Below are positions 1-8,275 of a DNA stretch of 64,000 nucleotides, piece after piece. Every line of letters begins with the position of its first letter. The first letter of the stretch is position 1. The stretch is from Brotaphodocola catenula (GTDB taxonomy: Bacteria > Bacillota > Clostridia > Lachnospirales > Lachnospiraceae): assembly GCA_020686985.1 (NCBI GenBank), contig JAJEPU010000001.1, positions 62,001 through 126,000 of the forward strand, in the 5' to 3' direction. A program made the translations under genes and the position numbers. Under the pieces are notes generated by a model that searched no databases, was not told the DNA's origin, and saw only the letters and a list, made by a program, of their open reading frames with translations.

Positions 1-16
1 TGCGAAGGGCATTGGG

Positions 17-688
17 ATGTGTGCATTGGTTGCATGGACATTTTATCGGAGTCTGATTGCGTTTTTGATCCTTCTTCCGGCAGGGCTCTGTTATCCGTTT
101 TATGAGAGCAGGCGTTTAAAAGAAAAGAGAATTTTGACACTGGCTTCTCAGTTTAAGGAGAGCATGGTGATTCTTGCTTCTGCGTTGAGTGCCGGTTATT
201 CGATTGAGAATGCGCTCAGAGTCAGTCAGGAGGAGCTTGTGACGCTCTATGGAGCGGAGGGGATGATTACGAGAGAGTTTTCGTGTATGAATGATCAGAT
301 CCGGATGAACCGTTCGGTGGAGCAGGTGTTGGAAGATTTTGCACAGAGAAGTGGGATTGAGGATATTCGGAATTTCTCGGAGGTATTTTCTGTCGCCAAA
401 CGGAGCGGAGGAGATCTAAGTGGAATCATGCGCCACACCGCAGAGATGATCCGGGACAAGATGCAGGTAAAGGAGGAGATCCAGACGATGACGGCATCGA
501 GAAAATTTGAGCAGAGGATTATGAATCTGATTCCGTTCTTTATTGTATTTTATGTGGATGGGGCATCGCCAGGATTTTTTAAGCAGATGTATCAGACGAT
601 GATGGGAAGAGTGCTGATGAGTGGGTGTTTGATTGTCTATCTGATTTCTGTGTGGATGGCGAAACGAATTCTCGAGATTGAGGTTTAA
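17..688 (+). CDS. TadB-like type II secretion F-domain membrane protein (5' end may lie before the window)
   Basis: Inner-membrane platform protein of a Tad/Flp-type pilus, expected to couple the TadA ATPase to pilin assembly. The 223-residue reading has an N-terminal hydrophobic segment (about residues 10-27), a cytoplasmic T2SSF domain with the typical stretch LSAGYSIENAL (about 56-66) and a second F-type motif near AKRSGGDLS, then two C-terminal membrane segments (about 168-182 and 198-213). The frame stays open to base 2 of the window and family members often carry a few more N-terminal residues, so ATG 17 (weak AAGGG ahead of it) may be internal. It is followed 61 bases later by a second T2SSF gene, the usual tadB-tadC order. 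tadA and tadZ would be expected just upstream, outside the window. Confidence 0.8.
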   Translation: MCALVAWTFYRSLIAFLILLPAGLCYPFYESRRLKEKRILTLASQFKESMVILASALSAGYSIENALRVSQEELVTLYGAEGMITREFSCMNDQIRMNRSVEQVLEDFAQRSGIEDIRNFSEVFSVAKRSGGDLSGIMRHTAEMIRDKMQVKEEIQTMTASRKFEQRIMNLIPFFIVFYVDGASPGFFKQMYQTMMGRVLMSGCLIVYLISVWMAKRILEIEV

Positions 689-749
689 GACCTGAAATTT
701 GAGGGTTCGAGGGTTTTGAGAGCACATTATGTGGAAACGGGGGAGGCGA

Positions 750-1976
750 ATGGGGTTAAAGAAAGAACAAGAACGTTGGATTCTTCCGGGACTCTGTGTA
801 GTCGGGAGCCTTCTGCTCTATGTGGGTCTTACTTTTTTCTTGAAGGGGGAGAGTGAGATTGTCGGAAATCGTTTGGAGCGAGGCGGGTATGGGGATGGAA
901 GCTCTGTCTATGAAGTTGAGGTTGATGGTCTTTTGGAAGAACCCGTTGATCTGACTGTGGAAGTTGAACCGCGGATTTACACGGAGCAGGAGGCGGAGCG
1001 GGTATTTGAGGAGATCATGGAGGGAATGGAGGAGAAGATTCGCGGAAAGAATCCTTCTCTGATGGAAGTTAGGGAGGATTTGAAACTGCCGTCCCACTGG
1101 GAGGATTCCGGGGTTCGTCTTCTGTGGTATTCGGAGAATCCGGAGTGGATCAGTGCGGCAGGTAAGATTGAAAAAACGGTGGAGGAACCGCAGAACGTTC
1201 AGCTTCAGGTGCATATGAGTGCCGGAAAGTATCAGGCAGAATATCTGATATTTCTTCGTCTTATGCCAGCGATCCAGACGGATGAGGAAGCCCTCAGATC
1301 GGGATTAATCAAGGAAATTGCAAATCGGGAAGAGAGTGATCGGAGTGAACCGTGGATGGAGCTTCCTGAAATTTATGAGGGAAGAAAATTAACTTATCGG
1401 AAGAAAGAGGAAAATCTGTATGCAGTGATTCCGATTCTTGGAGTGGTGATGGCTGTCTTGCTTTTGAGTCAGGAGGGCGCGGAACAGAAGAAAAAAGAAA
1501 AACTTCGGGAAAAAGAACTGCTGATGGATTATGCGGAACTCGTGTCAAAGCTGATGGTTTTAATCGGTGCCGGACTAACGGTGAGAAGTGCGTGGGAGCG
1601 CATGGTCAGGGATTATGAGTCAGCTCTTGACGGAAAGCGGATCAAACGCCGGGTCGCCTATGAGGAGATGCGCCAGACTTCTTTTGAGCTTGCAAATGGA
1701 ATTGCGGAGTCTGTTGCATTTCGGGAATTCGGTCGCAGGTGTGGGGTACAGCAGTATCTGAAGCTCAGCAGTCTTTTAGAACAGAATCGTCGCTCGGGCA
1801 TGAAAAACCTGAGAGCAATTCTTACGGCAGAGATGGAGGATGCATTTGAGGCGCGCAAGAATCTGGCGAGGACAATAGGAGAAGAGGCGGGAACAAAACT
1901 GCTCGCACCACTGTTTATGATGCTTGGCATTGTGATGGTGATGATTATGGTGCCGGCAATGATGTCGATGGGATAG
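750..1976 (+). CDS. TadC-like type II secretion F-domain protein with extracytoplasmic insert
   Basis: Second platform protein of the Tad pilus. The 408-residue product has an N-terminal membrane segment (about residues 11-30), a roughly 190-residue hydrophilic, acidic region likely outside the membrane, a second membrane segment (about 223-240), a T2SSF domain (GAGLTVRSAWERMVRDYE) and a C-terminal membrane segment rich in Met and Val. TadC proteins usually lack the large N-terminal domain, but clostridial Tad clusters often have it. I chose ATG 750 because GGGGGAGG lies just before it; ATG 729 is in frame but has no ribosome binding site. Downstream is a 140-base gap and then the pilin gene. 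Confidence 0.78.
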   Translation: MGLKKEQERWILPGLCVVGSLLLYVGLTFFLKGESEIVGNRLERGGYGDGSSVYEVEVDGLLEEPVDLTVEVEPRIYTEQEAERVFEEIMEGMEEKIRGKNPSLMEVREDLKLPSHWEDSGVRLLWYSENPEWISAAGKIEKTVEEPQNVQLQVHMSAGKYQAEYLIFLRLMPAIQTDEEALRSGLIKEIANREESDRSEPWMELPEIYEGRKLTYRKKEENLYAVIPILGVVMAVLLLSQEGAEQKKKEKLREKELLMDYAELVSKLMVLIGAGLTVRSAWERMVRDYESALDGKRIKRRVAYEEMRQTSFELANGIAESVAFREFGRRCGVQQYLKLSSLLEQNRRSGMKNLRAILTAEMEDAFEARKNLARTIGEEAGTKLLAPLFMMLGIVMVMIMVPAMMSMG

Positions 1977-2119
1977 TAAATAGTAGGGAACGGAATTTGG
2001 AGTGGAGTTATTGCGAGGCATGAAAAAGCATGTGGTTTGGAATGTGATTTACAGAAATCAGATTGCAGTACATGAGTAGAAATTTCCCGAACTGTAACGA
2101 AATGAGAAAGGAGAAAAAG

Positions 2120-2293
2120 ATGAGAAACGAGTTTGTTGAATTTATGCGTCAGGAAGACGGTGTTGGCGTGATCGAGGTGGTTTTGATTCTGGTGGTGCTG
2201 ATTGGACTTGTAATCATCTTCAAGGAGCAGATCACCAAATTGTTAAACAATATTTTCAAGGAGATTGAGAAACAGTCGAAGGAAGTATACTGA
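2120..2293 (+). CDS. Flp-type small pilin subunit
   Basis: Very small (57 residues) putative major pilin of the Tad system. A short charged leader (MRNEFVEFMRQEDG) precedes a hydrophobic helix (VGVIEVVLILVVLIGLVII) and a basic/amphipathic tail, the architecture of Flp1-like pilins, in which a leader is cut by the A24 prepilin peptidase and a Glu sits early in the helix (here in VIEVV). An in-frame ATG 57 bases upstream lacks a ribosome binding site, whereas ATG 2120 follows AAAGGAG by six bases. The stop overlaps the start of the next gene (TGATG), so the two are translationally coupled. The candidate peptidase is the protein at 5486-5941. Confidence 0.78.
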   Translation: MRNEFVEFMRQEDGVGVIEVVLILVVLIGLVIIFKEQITKLLNNIFKEIEKQSKEVY

Positions 2294-4440
2294 TGCAAAA
2301 ACAAAAAAATGTGGGTGCTCAGGTCACAGTATTTCTCAGTCTGGTGATGATGTGTCTGTTCGCTTTCTTCTGCGTTCTATTGGAATCGGCGCGGACAGCT
2401 GGGGCGAGATGGTACCTGCGGACAGCCGTCTCTTCTGCAATGGATTCGGTCTTTGCACAATATCACAGGGAAGTTTGGGATTCCTATCGCCTTTTCTTTG
2501 CAGAGTATGATGTGCCGGAGAAGATGGAGGCAGATTTTGCCTCCTATCTTCAACCGTATCTTGAGGCGAAAAACTGGTATCCGATGGAGCTGGCATCTGT
2601 GACAGCGGAAAATCAGCTTTTTGCAGTGGATGATGATGCAGTCTATTTTGAAAAAGAGATTCTGGACTACATGAAATTTGGCTTCTGGAGAAGTGAATTT
2701 CAGGCAGAAGAGGCGAAAGACATCATCGAGAGAGGAAGGGATGCGGTGGCAGTCAAAGATACTGCCACCCTTTACCGGAAACATGCGAAGCAGGCACTCA
2801 AATTGGAAAAAGTACTTGAAGAGATCAGCGAGAATCTCAACTGTCAGGAAGAGTGGAAAAGAGAAGGTCTTTCCTGTCTGCAAGACTATGATGGATCGGG
2901 ATTTCGAGAGCAGGCAAGGTCGTTGATCAAGGAGCTTGAGAAAATGCCCGGTCTCGTGGAGAAATACCGAAAGCAGGCGGACAAGCTCGCGGAGGATCTT
3001 GCAGAGACTCGAAAAAAAGTTGAAGCAAAATCCGATGAGATGAGTGCAGAGAGCATGGAATTGATGATGGAGGAAATCCGAGAATATGAGGATTATGTCT
3101 CGGAAGACGGAGTTCGTCGGAGGGAAATCGAGGCACTCGAGGAAAAGTCGAGAGAGCAGATCGCGTTCGTGGAAGAAGTCATCGAAGAATCTCTGGAGGT
3201 TGAGCAAGAGATCGATGACTGGGAGAGCGATGATGAGGATGATGACGGACCAGATCTTGAGGAATTATGGAGTCCGGTGGAACGCCATTTTCGGAGACTG
3301 GAAATTCCGAGACTTTCTTTTTCCTATGGCGTAAAAGATAAAGAAAAGGAGAATCTGCTTGAAAAAGTTGAGGAGCTCTTTCGGGATGGAGTGCTCACTC
3401 TGTTGATTCCGGGGGACCGAAAGCTGTCTGAAAAAACGGTAGATTTGAGTGAGGTACCATCCGCAGAGCATGGGGAGAGCAATCGAAACGTCGGAATCGC
3501 GTCGCATTTTATAGTCAACCAATATGATGGCATATTCTTTAAAAATTTTTGCACCGGGCAAAAGAAAAATCAGTCAGATGGAGAGAACAGAGAGATTCAG
3601 GCAGTTCAGATTCAGGCAGTTCAGATTCAGCAGGGTCAGGCATCTGGAATAGAGGGTGTAGAAGTAAAATCAGGCAGAAAGGTTTCTTTAGATAAGGATT
3701 CGCAGGGAGATTCTAAGGACAGTGAGGAAAACAAAGATCCTGATGGGGATACCGATTCAGAGGAGACTATGGGAAATGCAAATGCTCATCCGACCGCTTT
3801 GGATTACGAAGTCGAATATCTGATTGCTGGAAAAGATTCTGATAAAGCAAACCTGATGGGAGCGCTGGAACGTCTTCTTGCGGTGCGAGAGGGACTGAAT
3901 TTGCTTCATATTCTCTCAGATTCTCAGAAGCGTTCTGAGGCGAGAAAGTTGGCGATGGAGATTACCGGACTGGCGAGCGCTTCCCCGCTGATTCTTGTGA
4001 CAACATTTCTTGTCATGTCTGTCTGGGCGCTCGGAGAATCTCTGATGGATATTCGGGGACTATTAGCGGGAAAAAAGACTCCGATCTGGAAGAAAAAAGA
4101 AGACTGGAAATTGGAGCTCTCCGCCCTGCTCTCAATCGGAGAAAATAAAAAGGTTGAAGATGGCGGTGGAAAGCGGGGACTTTCCTACCTGTCATGGCTA
4201 AAAATCTTGTTACTTCTCGGAAATGGCGTAACACAGGAATATCGGATGATGGATTTGATAGAAAAAAATATCCAACTTGGCCAAAGTGAATTTCATATGA
4301 GAGATTGTCTATATCAGAGTGAGATTTGGACGACGGTGGAAGCCAAAAGAGTGTTCTTTTCACTGGGATTTGTGGAGCGTCAGACCGGAGGGGGAGATCC
4401 AGTCTATCAGATGGAACTTCTGACAGAGCGAGCATATTAA
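2293..4440 (+). CDS. DUF5702 domain protein of the Tad cluster
   Basis: Large (715 residues) protein typical of clostridial Tad operons; role unknown, probably a minor pilin or envelope-anchored assembly factor. It opens with GAQVTVFLSLVMMCLFAFFC, a pseudopilin-like helix with a Glu soon after (LLESART), matching DUF5702 N-termini. Residues about 165-330 are highly charged and predicted coiled coil (long Glu/Lys runs, then an acidic patch DDWESDDEDDDG). A Gln-rich direct repeat (IQAVQ twice) and an acidic low-complexity stretch sit at about 430-495. The C-terminal third is more hydrophobic, with one likely membrane segment (ASPLILVTTFLVMSVWAL). Starts inside the stop codon of the pilin gene. 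Confidence 0.72.
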   Translation: MQKQKNVGAQVTVFLSLVMMCLFAFFCVLLESARTAGARWYLRTAVSSAMDSVFAQYHREVWDSYRLFFAEYDVPEKMEADFASYLQPYLEAKNWYPMELASVTAENQLFAVDDDAVYFEKEILDYMKFGFWRSEFQAEEAKDIIERGRDAVAVKDTATLYRKHAKQALKLEKVLEEISENLNCQEEWKREGLSCLQDYDGSGFREQARSLIKELEKMPGLVEKYRKQADKLAEDLAETRKKVEAKSDEMSAESMELMMEEIREYEDYVSEDGVRRREIEALEEKSREQIAFVEEVIEESLEVEQEIDDWESDDEDDDGPDLEELWSPVERHFRRLEIPRLSFSYGVKDKEKENLLEKVEELFRDGVLTLLIPGDRKLSEKTVDLSEVPSAEHGESNRNVGIASHFIVNQYDGIFFKNFCTGQKKNQSDGENREIQAVQIQAVQIQQGQASGIEGVEVKSGRKVSLDKDSQGDSKDSEENKDPDGDTDSEETMGNANAHPTALDYEVEYLIAGKDSDKANLMGALERLLAVREGLNLLHILSDSQKRSEARKLAMEITGLASASPLILVTTFLVMSVWALGESLMDIRGLLAGKKTPIWKKKEDWKLELSALLSIGENKKVEDGGGKRGLSYLSWLKILLLLGNGVTQEYRMMDLIEKNIQLGQSEFHMRDCLYQSEIWTTVEAKRVFFSLGFVERQTGGGDPVYQMELLTERAY

Positions 4441-4506
4441 GCCGATGCTTACAAAGACTAAAGAAATAGTTAGATGGTTGATAAAGATGAATGGAGGCGG
4501 AGTGGC

Positions 4507-5454
4507 ATGCCTTTTTCCATGGCAGTTTTTTCTTATATCAAAAAAATAAAAATCGTGACTCTCCAAGTACGAATCCTGATTATGAAAAAAAGATTGTGTT
4601 TATATTTAAAGTGTCGTGAGAAAAAGGTATGCCGGTCCGTCTCCGCATCTATGACGCTTGAGGCATCACTGGCGTTAAGTCTCTTTGTATTTGCATCTGT
4701 AAGTTTGATTCTGCCGATGAAGATCATGACAACTCAGAGAAGGATTCAGGCAGGATTGGAATCTGCATGTGAGGATCTCAGTAAATACGGTTATCTGGCA
4801 GATGCAATTTTTAAAGAAATGGCAGATCTTATTCCGGGCGCAGACGAGTCGGATCTGGAATTTGGAAAGAAAATTTTGGAGACAACGGCAGTGATTGCGT
4901 ATGGGAAGACAGTCGCAATGTCAAAAGTGGATACCGAGCAAATCCGGTCCGTGTCGATGATTCATTCTGCTGTCACAGAAAATGGAGAGATTGTGGATCT
5001 TGTGATGGAATACGAGATTCAGATGCCGTTTCCGGTTTTGGGATTAAAAAGCATTTCGACGACTGCGAGAAGCAGACGGCGCATGTGGACGGGAAGGAGC
5101 GGATTATCCTCCTTAAGCGGAGGCGAGGAGAGCAAGGAAGAAGATCCGATTGTATATGTCGGAAAGGCAAGCACGCGTTACCACTTAAGCCGGGAGTGCC
5201 ACTACCTTTCAAGTAAACTGACGGCTGTCCCATTTGAAGTGATCGGAGAAAAGCGAAATACGAATGGAGGAAAATATTACCCGTGTGCAGTTTGTGGATC
5301 AGGGGCATCCACAGGAAGCAGTGTTTATATTGCATCGAGTGGGAGCAGTTACCACACGACAAGGAGATGTCGATCGTTGATTGCATATGTGAGGGCAGTG
5401 CATTTATCGGAGGTAAAGCATCTGGGAGCATGTTCTTACTGTGGAAACAGGTAG
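4507..5454 (+). CDS. TadE-like pseudopilin with tandem Cys/His C-terminal motifs
   Basis: Likely minor pilin. The N-terminal half carries the clostridial TadE-type signature SASMTLEASLALSLFVFASV (about residues 40-60), a membrane helix preceded by a basic stretch and containing the early Glu. The C-terminal half has two similar units: YHLSRECHYLSSK...YPCAVCG and YHTTRRCRSLIA...GACSYCG, each with one Cys, a Leu pair and a CxxC, resembling small zinc-binding folds. I chose ATG 4507 (GGAGG then GGAG upstream) over ATG 4474, which has no ribosome binding site; ATG 4582 is also possible. The next gene starts 31 bases downstream. Confidence 0.7.
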   Translation: MPFSMAVFSYIKKIKIVTLQVRILIMKKRLCLYLKCREKKVCRSVSASMTLEASLALSLFVFASVSLILPMKIMTTQRRIQAGLESACEDLSKYGYLADAIFKEMADLIPGADESDLEFGKKILETTAVIAYGKTVAMSKVDTEQIRSVSMIHSAVTENGEIVDLVMEYEIQMPFPVLGLKSISTTARSRRRMWTGRSGLSSLSGGEESKEEDPIVYVGKASTRYHLSRECHYLSSKLTAVPFEVIGEKRNTNGGKYYPCAVCGSGASTGSSVYIASSGSSYHTTRRCRSLIAYVRAVHLSEVKHLGACSYCGNR

Positions 5455-5485
5455 TGGAGAAATGTGTAGGATAAGGAGGAATTTC

Positions 5486-5941
5486 GTGATAGGTATAGGA
5501 ATTTTTGCAGGCTTTCTTACCTTTTCTGCGATTCAGGATTTGCGAAAAAAGAGAGTTGCGGTATGGATATATATGCTTTTTGGAGGATTGGCATTATTGT
5601 GGGCGGGATGCCGGATTGTGAGAGCACGGGAAACGTATGTAATTTTGGATCATTTAGCCTCTATTTTGATTGGAATCGTGATTCTGCTTGCGGGAATATG
5701 GTCGGACGGTGCAGTTGGTTCGGGAGATGGATGGTTTTTCTGTGTGACAGGGGTGATTCTCGGATTTTGGGAGAATGTGATGTTGCTCTTATACGGAACT
5801 CTGCTCTGTGGACTTTTTTCATTGGGATATTTTTTCTGGGGAAAGATTCATCAAAGGGAGGGTGTGGGAAAGACGATGATTCCCTTTCTTCCATTTGTGG
5901 CAATTCCAGGGATCTGGCTGATTGTTGAGAGAATATCGTGA
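5486..5941 (+). CDS. A24-family prepilin peptidase (TadV/CpaA-like)
   Basis: Membrane aspartyl protease that would cut the leader peptides of the Flp-type pilins encoded just upstream. The 151-residue, very hydrophobic protein has the first catalytic-Asp region (FSAIQDLRKKRVAVWI, near residue 18) and the second GxGD motif (GAVGSGDGWFF), both required in this family. Length fits the short TadV class without the N-methylase domain. GTG 5486 is chosen because AAGGAGG lies six bases upstream; upstream in-frame ATGs have poor sites and would overlap the previous gene. Confidence is high on family, slightly lower on the start. Confidence 0.78.
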   Translation: MIGIGIFAGFLTFSAIQDLRKKRVAVWIYMLFGGLALLWAGCRIVRARETYVILDHLASILIGIVILLAGIWSDGAVGSGDGWFFCVTGVILGFWENVMLLLYGTLLCGLFSLGYFFWGKIHQREGVGKTMIPFLPFVAIPGIWLIVERIS

Positions 5942-6047
5942 ATATTTCAATAATTCAAGAGAATCAACCTGTCAACTCCCACATCGAAAGGAAGATCAGA
6001 ATTGAAAGAAAATTCTTTTATAACTTGAAAGTCGGTGTAAATGAAAA

Positions 6048-6470
6048 ATGAATATCAGAATCGAAAAAGAAAAGATCAGAGATACGAAGAAAAAGAAGGT
6101 TGCGAAAGCAAAAACGGAGAGAAGAAACGAAGAAAAAGGGAAAACATATGCAGAGCGGATGAGCAGATGGCATCATGATTTGCCAGCATCCTACACTGTG
6201 GAGACTGCCGGAGTGATGGCAGTTGTCCTGTTCACGATTATGATTTTGATGGGGCAGGCGCTTAGGCTCAGCGGGGAGACAAGGGGAATGTTTCAACTTC
6301 ATGAACAGGTCGAGAGAGTTCGCCATGAACCGGAACATAAGGAAGATAGAACGATCTCAATTCAATCAGGTGGAAATGGATGGAATCTCGAGATCACTGC
6401 TCCAGTGTTTCGCCCGGAGAATTTTTTGAGATTATGGAGTCTTGCGCAGGATGTGCAGTCTGGTAAGTAA
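6048..6470 (+). CDS. TadE-like small membrane protein of the Tad cluster
   Basis: 140 residues: a Lys/Arg/Glu-rich N-terminus (about 40 residues), then ASYTVETAGVMAVVLFTIMI, a pseudopilin-type helix with the characteristic Thr-Val-Glu just before the hydrophobic run, then a short polar domain. This matches the layout of small TadE/TadG-type proteins in clostridial Tad operons, but I cannot name a specific family. No convincing ribosome binding site precedes ATG 6048; an internal ATG near 6159 is an alternative that would remove most of the basic leader. The next gene follows after 12 bases. Confidence 0.6.
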   Translation: MNIRIEKEKIRDTKKKKVAKAKTERRNEEKGKTYAERMSRWHHDLPASYTVETAGVMAVVLFTIMILMGQALRLSGETRGMFQLHEQVERVRHEPEHKEDRTISIQSGGNGWNLEITAPVFRPENFLRLWSLAQDVQSGK

Positions 6471-6482
6471 AGGATTTTGTTT

Positions 6483-8111
6483 ATGAAAATCAGTTATCGA
6501 AGAGAGATGAAACATAATTATCTGATTCTGGATTCGGAAGATCTTGAATGGGATGGGTATGAATGTCGGATGCTTGTAGCAAATTCCATTGAAGGGATTT
6601 TGCGGTTTCAGCTTCGTCAGATCGATGAGAAGATTTACTTTTATTATGAGATTACGTCGAAACAGCCGTTGGCAAGGGTCTTAGAGGGAAGAACGATCCG
6701 AGTCGGGGAACTGCGCAGTTTTATTATCGGGATTGCGCAGATTGTTGATCGAATGGAAAAGTATCTTTTGAAAGAGAGTTCAGTGATGTTGACTCCGGAA
6801 TATCTCTACATAGAACCGGAAAATTTTCGTGTCTGGTTCTGTCTCATTCCGGGAATTCAGCGTAACTTCCCGGAAGATTATTCTAAACTTCTGGAATATC
6901 TGCTTGGAAAAGTCGATCATCAGGATAAGGATAGTGTTGTTTTGGCGTATGCGCTCTATCAGGAGACGCGAAAGGCAGATTATGGAATGAATGATATTCT
7001 CCGGATTTTGCAGACTTTTGGATATGGAAAATCGATGGGAAAGAGTGGTTTTGTGCGCCAAGAGCGCTCAAGTCCGGAGCAGGGGACAAGCTCTCGGGGC
7101 TGGGATAGAGGTCTGATTTTGGAGGATGAATCTGAGAATGGAGAGTGGGTGGACTGCCGATCAAATGATGGCATGAATGAGGAAGCGGGCAAGAGACAAC
7201 AGCGATTTATTTTTGAAGATGCAGAACGGAAAAACAAGGGTGAAAATAATCAGGATACCATTGATTCGTCTGAATGGAGAAATGGGGAGCAGAGCGGAAA
7301 GCGAATCGGAAGAAAAGAAAAAAGAGAGGCAAGGCGGGAAAGAAAACGGAGAAAAAAAGAAGAAAAGCAGAGAAAAAAGGAGATGAGACGGGAGAAAACT
7401 GAGGAGAGCGGGCAAAAGAAGAGACTGTGGGTGCGATTTAGGCGTTGGTGGAGGCGATTGTGGGGACGAGAGAAAGGAGTGCCAGATGATGATGAGTCAG
7501 TCTTAGAAAGCCAGTATCAGAGGGGAACGGAAGGACGATTTGCAGAGGGAGAATTTGCGGGTGAAGAGATTTTTCAGGATCAAGGATCTACTGGAGATTT
7601 GAATGTTAGAGGAGATGCATGGGGCGCGCAGAATGGTAATTCCTGGGAGAACATGTTTGCTCCGGAGGAGGACGGACTGATTGGAACAATAGAAGCCTCA
7701 AAATCATCCTCCAAGATAGATCAGGGAGAGATGGACTGGTCAAAGTGTTCATTCTCAAATGTTGAACAGGATACGCTGGTGCTTGGAGAGTTAAATTTTA
7801 ATCTTGCACAATCAAAAGAAAATCATCGTTTGCTTGCATTAGACCCAGGCTTGCCGGACATCGAACTTCGATATTATCCGTTTGTCATCGGGAAACAGGA
7901 AAATCTGGTGGACTTTGTGCTTGAGCGGGATGTGGTGAGTAGGCTTCATATGAAGATTGATCTGGTCGATTCGGAATATACCATTGAGGATCTGAATTCT
8001 ACGAATGGGACATTTGTCGCCGGAAAAATGCTTGAGGCAAATGAGACTGTTACGATTCGAGAGGGCGATGAGGTCAAGATTGCAGATTGTCGATACCGGT
8101 TTGTCCTATGA
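6483..8111 (+). CDS. DUF6382 and FHA domain protein
   Basis: 542 residues in three parts. Residues 1-180 match the DUF6382 type found at the end of clostridial Tad operons. About 200-430 is a hydrophilic linker with a very basic coiled-coil stretch (repeated KREARRERKRR-like runs, then RFRRWWRRLWGR) followed by acidic residues. About 440-542 is a forkhead-associated domain with the hallmarks VLERDVVSRLHMKI and DLNSTNGTFVAGK, the phosphothreonine-binding loops. It may sense a Ser/Thr kinase signal and link it to pilus assembly; that is inference. ATG 6483 follows AAAGGA by eight bases. It ends the operon. Confidence 0.75.
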   Translation: MKISYRREMKHNYLILDSEDLEWDGYECRMLVANSIEGILRFQLRQIDEKIYFYYEITSKQPLARVLEGRTIRVGELRSFIIGIAQIVDRMEKYLLKESSVMLTPEYLYIEPENFRVWFCLIPGIQRNFPEDYSKLLEYLLGKVDHQDKDSVVLAYALYQETRKADYGMNDILRILQTFGYGKSMGKSGFVRQERSSPEQGTSSRGWDRGLILEDESENGEWVDCRSNDGMNEEAGKRQQRFIFEDAERKNKGENNQDTIDSSEWRNGEQSGKRIGRKEKREARRERKRRKKEEKQRKKEMRREKTEESGQKKRLWVRFRRWWRRLWGREKGVPDDDESVLESQYQRGTEGRFAEGEFAGEEIFQDQGSTGDLNVRGDAWGAQNGNSWENMFAPEEDGLIGTIEASKSSSKIDQGEMDWSKCSFSNVEQDTLVLGELNFNLAQSKENHRLLALDPGLPDIELRYYPFVIGKQENLVDFVLERDVVSRLHMKIDLVDSEYTIEDLNSTNGTFVAGKMLEANETVTIREGDEVKIADCRYRFVL

Positions 8112-8208
8112 TCAGAATCACTGCGTTTTTTCGTTCCACTGTGGTTAGTGCAAAAAAGCACCACTGGCGATTTGTCCCTTCGTTGAGCAGATAACTCAAA
8201 AGAGGATT

Positions 8209-8263
8209 GTCTCCCTTCTCTTGAAAAATCTTGTGATTTTCCACCTTATAGAGAAAGGGAGAC
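8209..8263. repeat. Nested inverted repeat between convergent genes
   Basis: Arms 8209-8221 and 8250-8263 are a near-perfect inverted repeat (GTCTCCCTT...AAGGGAGAC core), and the loop holds a second perfect hairpin (AAAATC-TTGT-GATTTT, 8225-8240). It lies between the convergent FHA gene and sdaAA, so it could end transcription from both sides, but neither side has a clear T-run. It could also be a remnant of a small mobile repeat. Confidence 0.45.
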
Positions 8264-8275
8264 ATCGACTCTGGA

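Noticed and set aside
3600-3640. Short CAGGCAGTTCAGATT repeat inside the DUF5702 gene
   Set aside because: It is an in-frame duplication giving the IQAVQ repeat, a local slippage product rather than a separate element.
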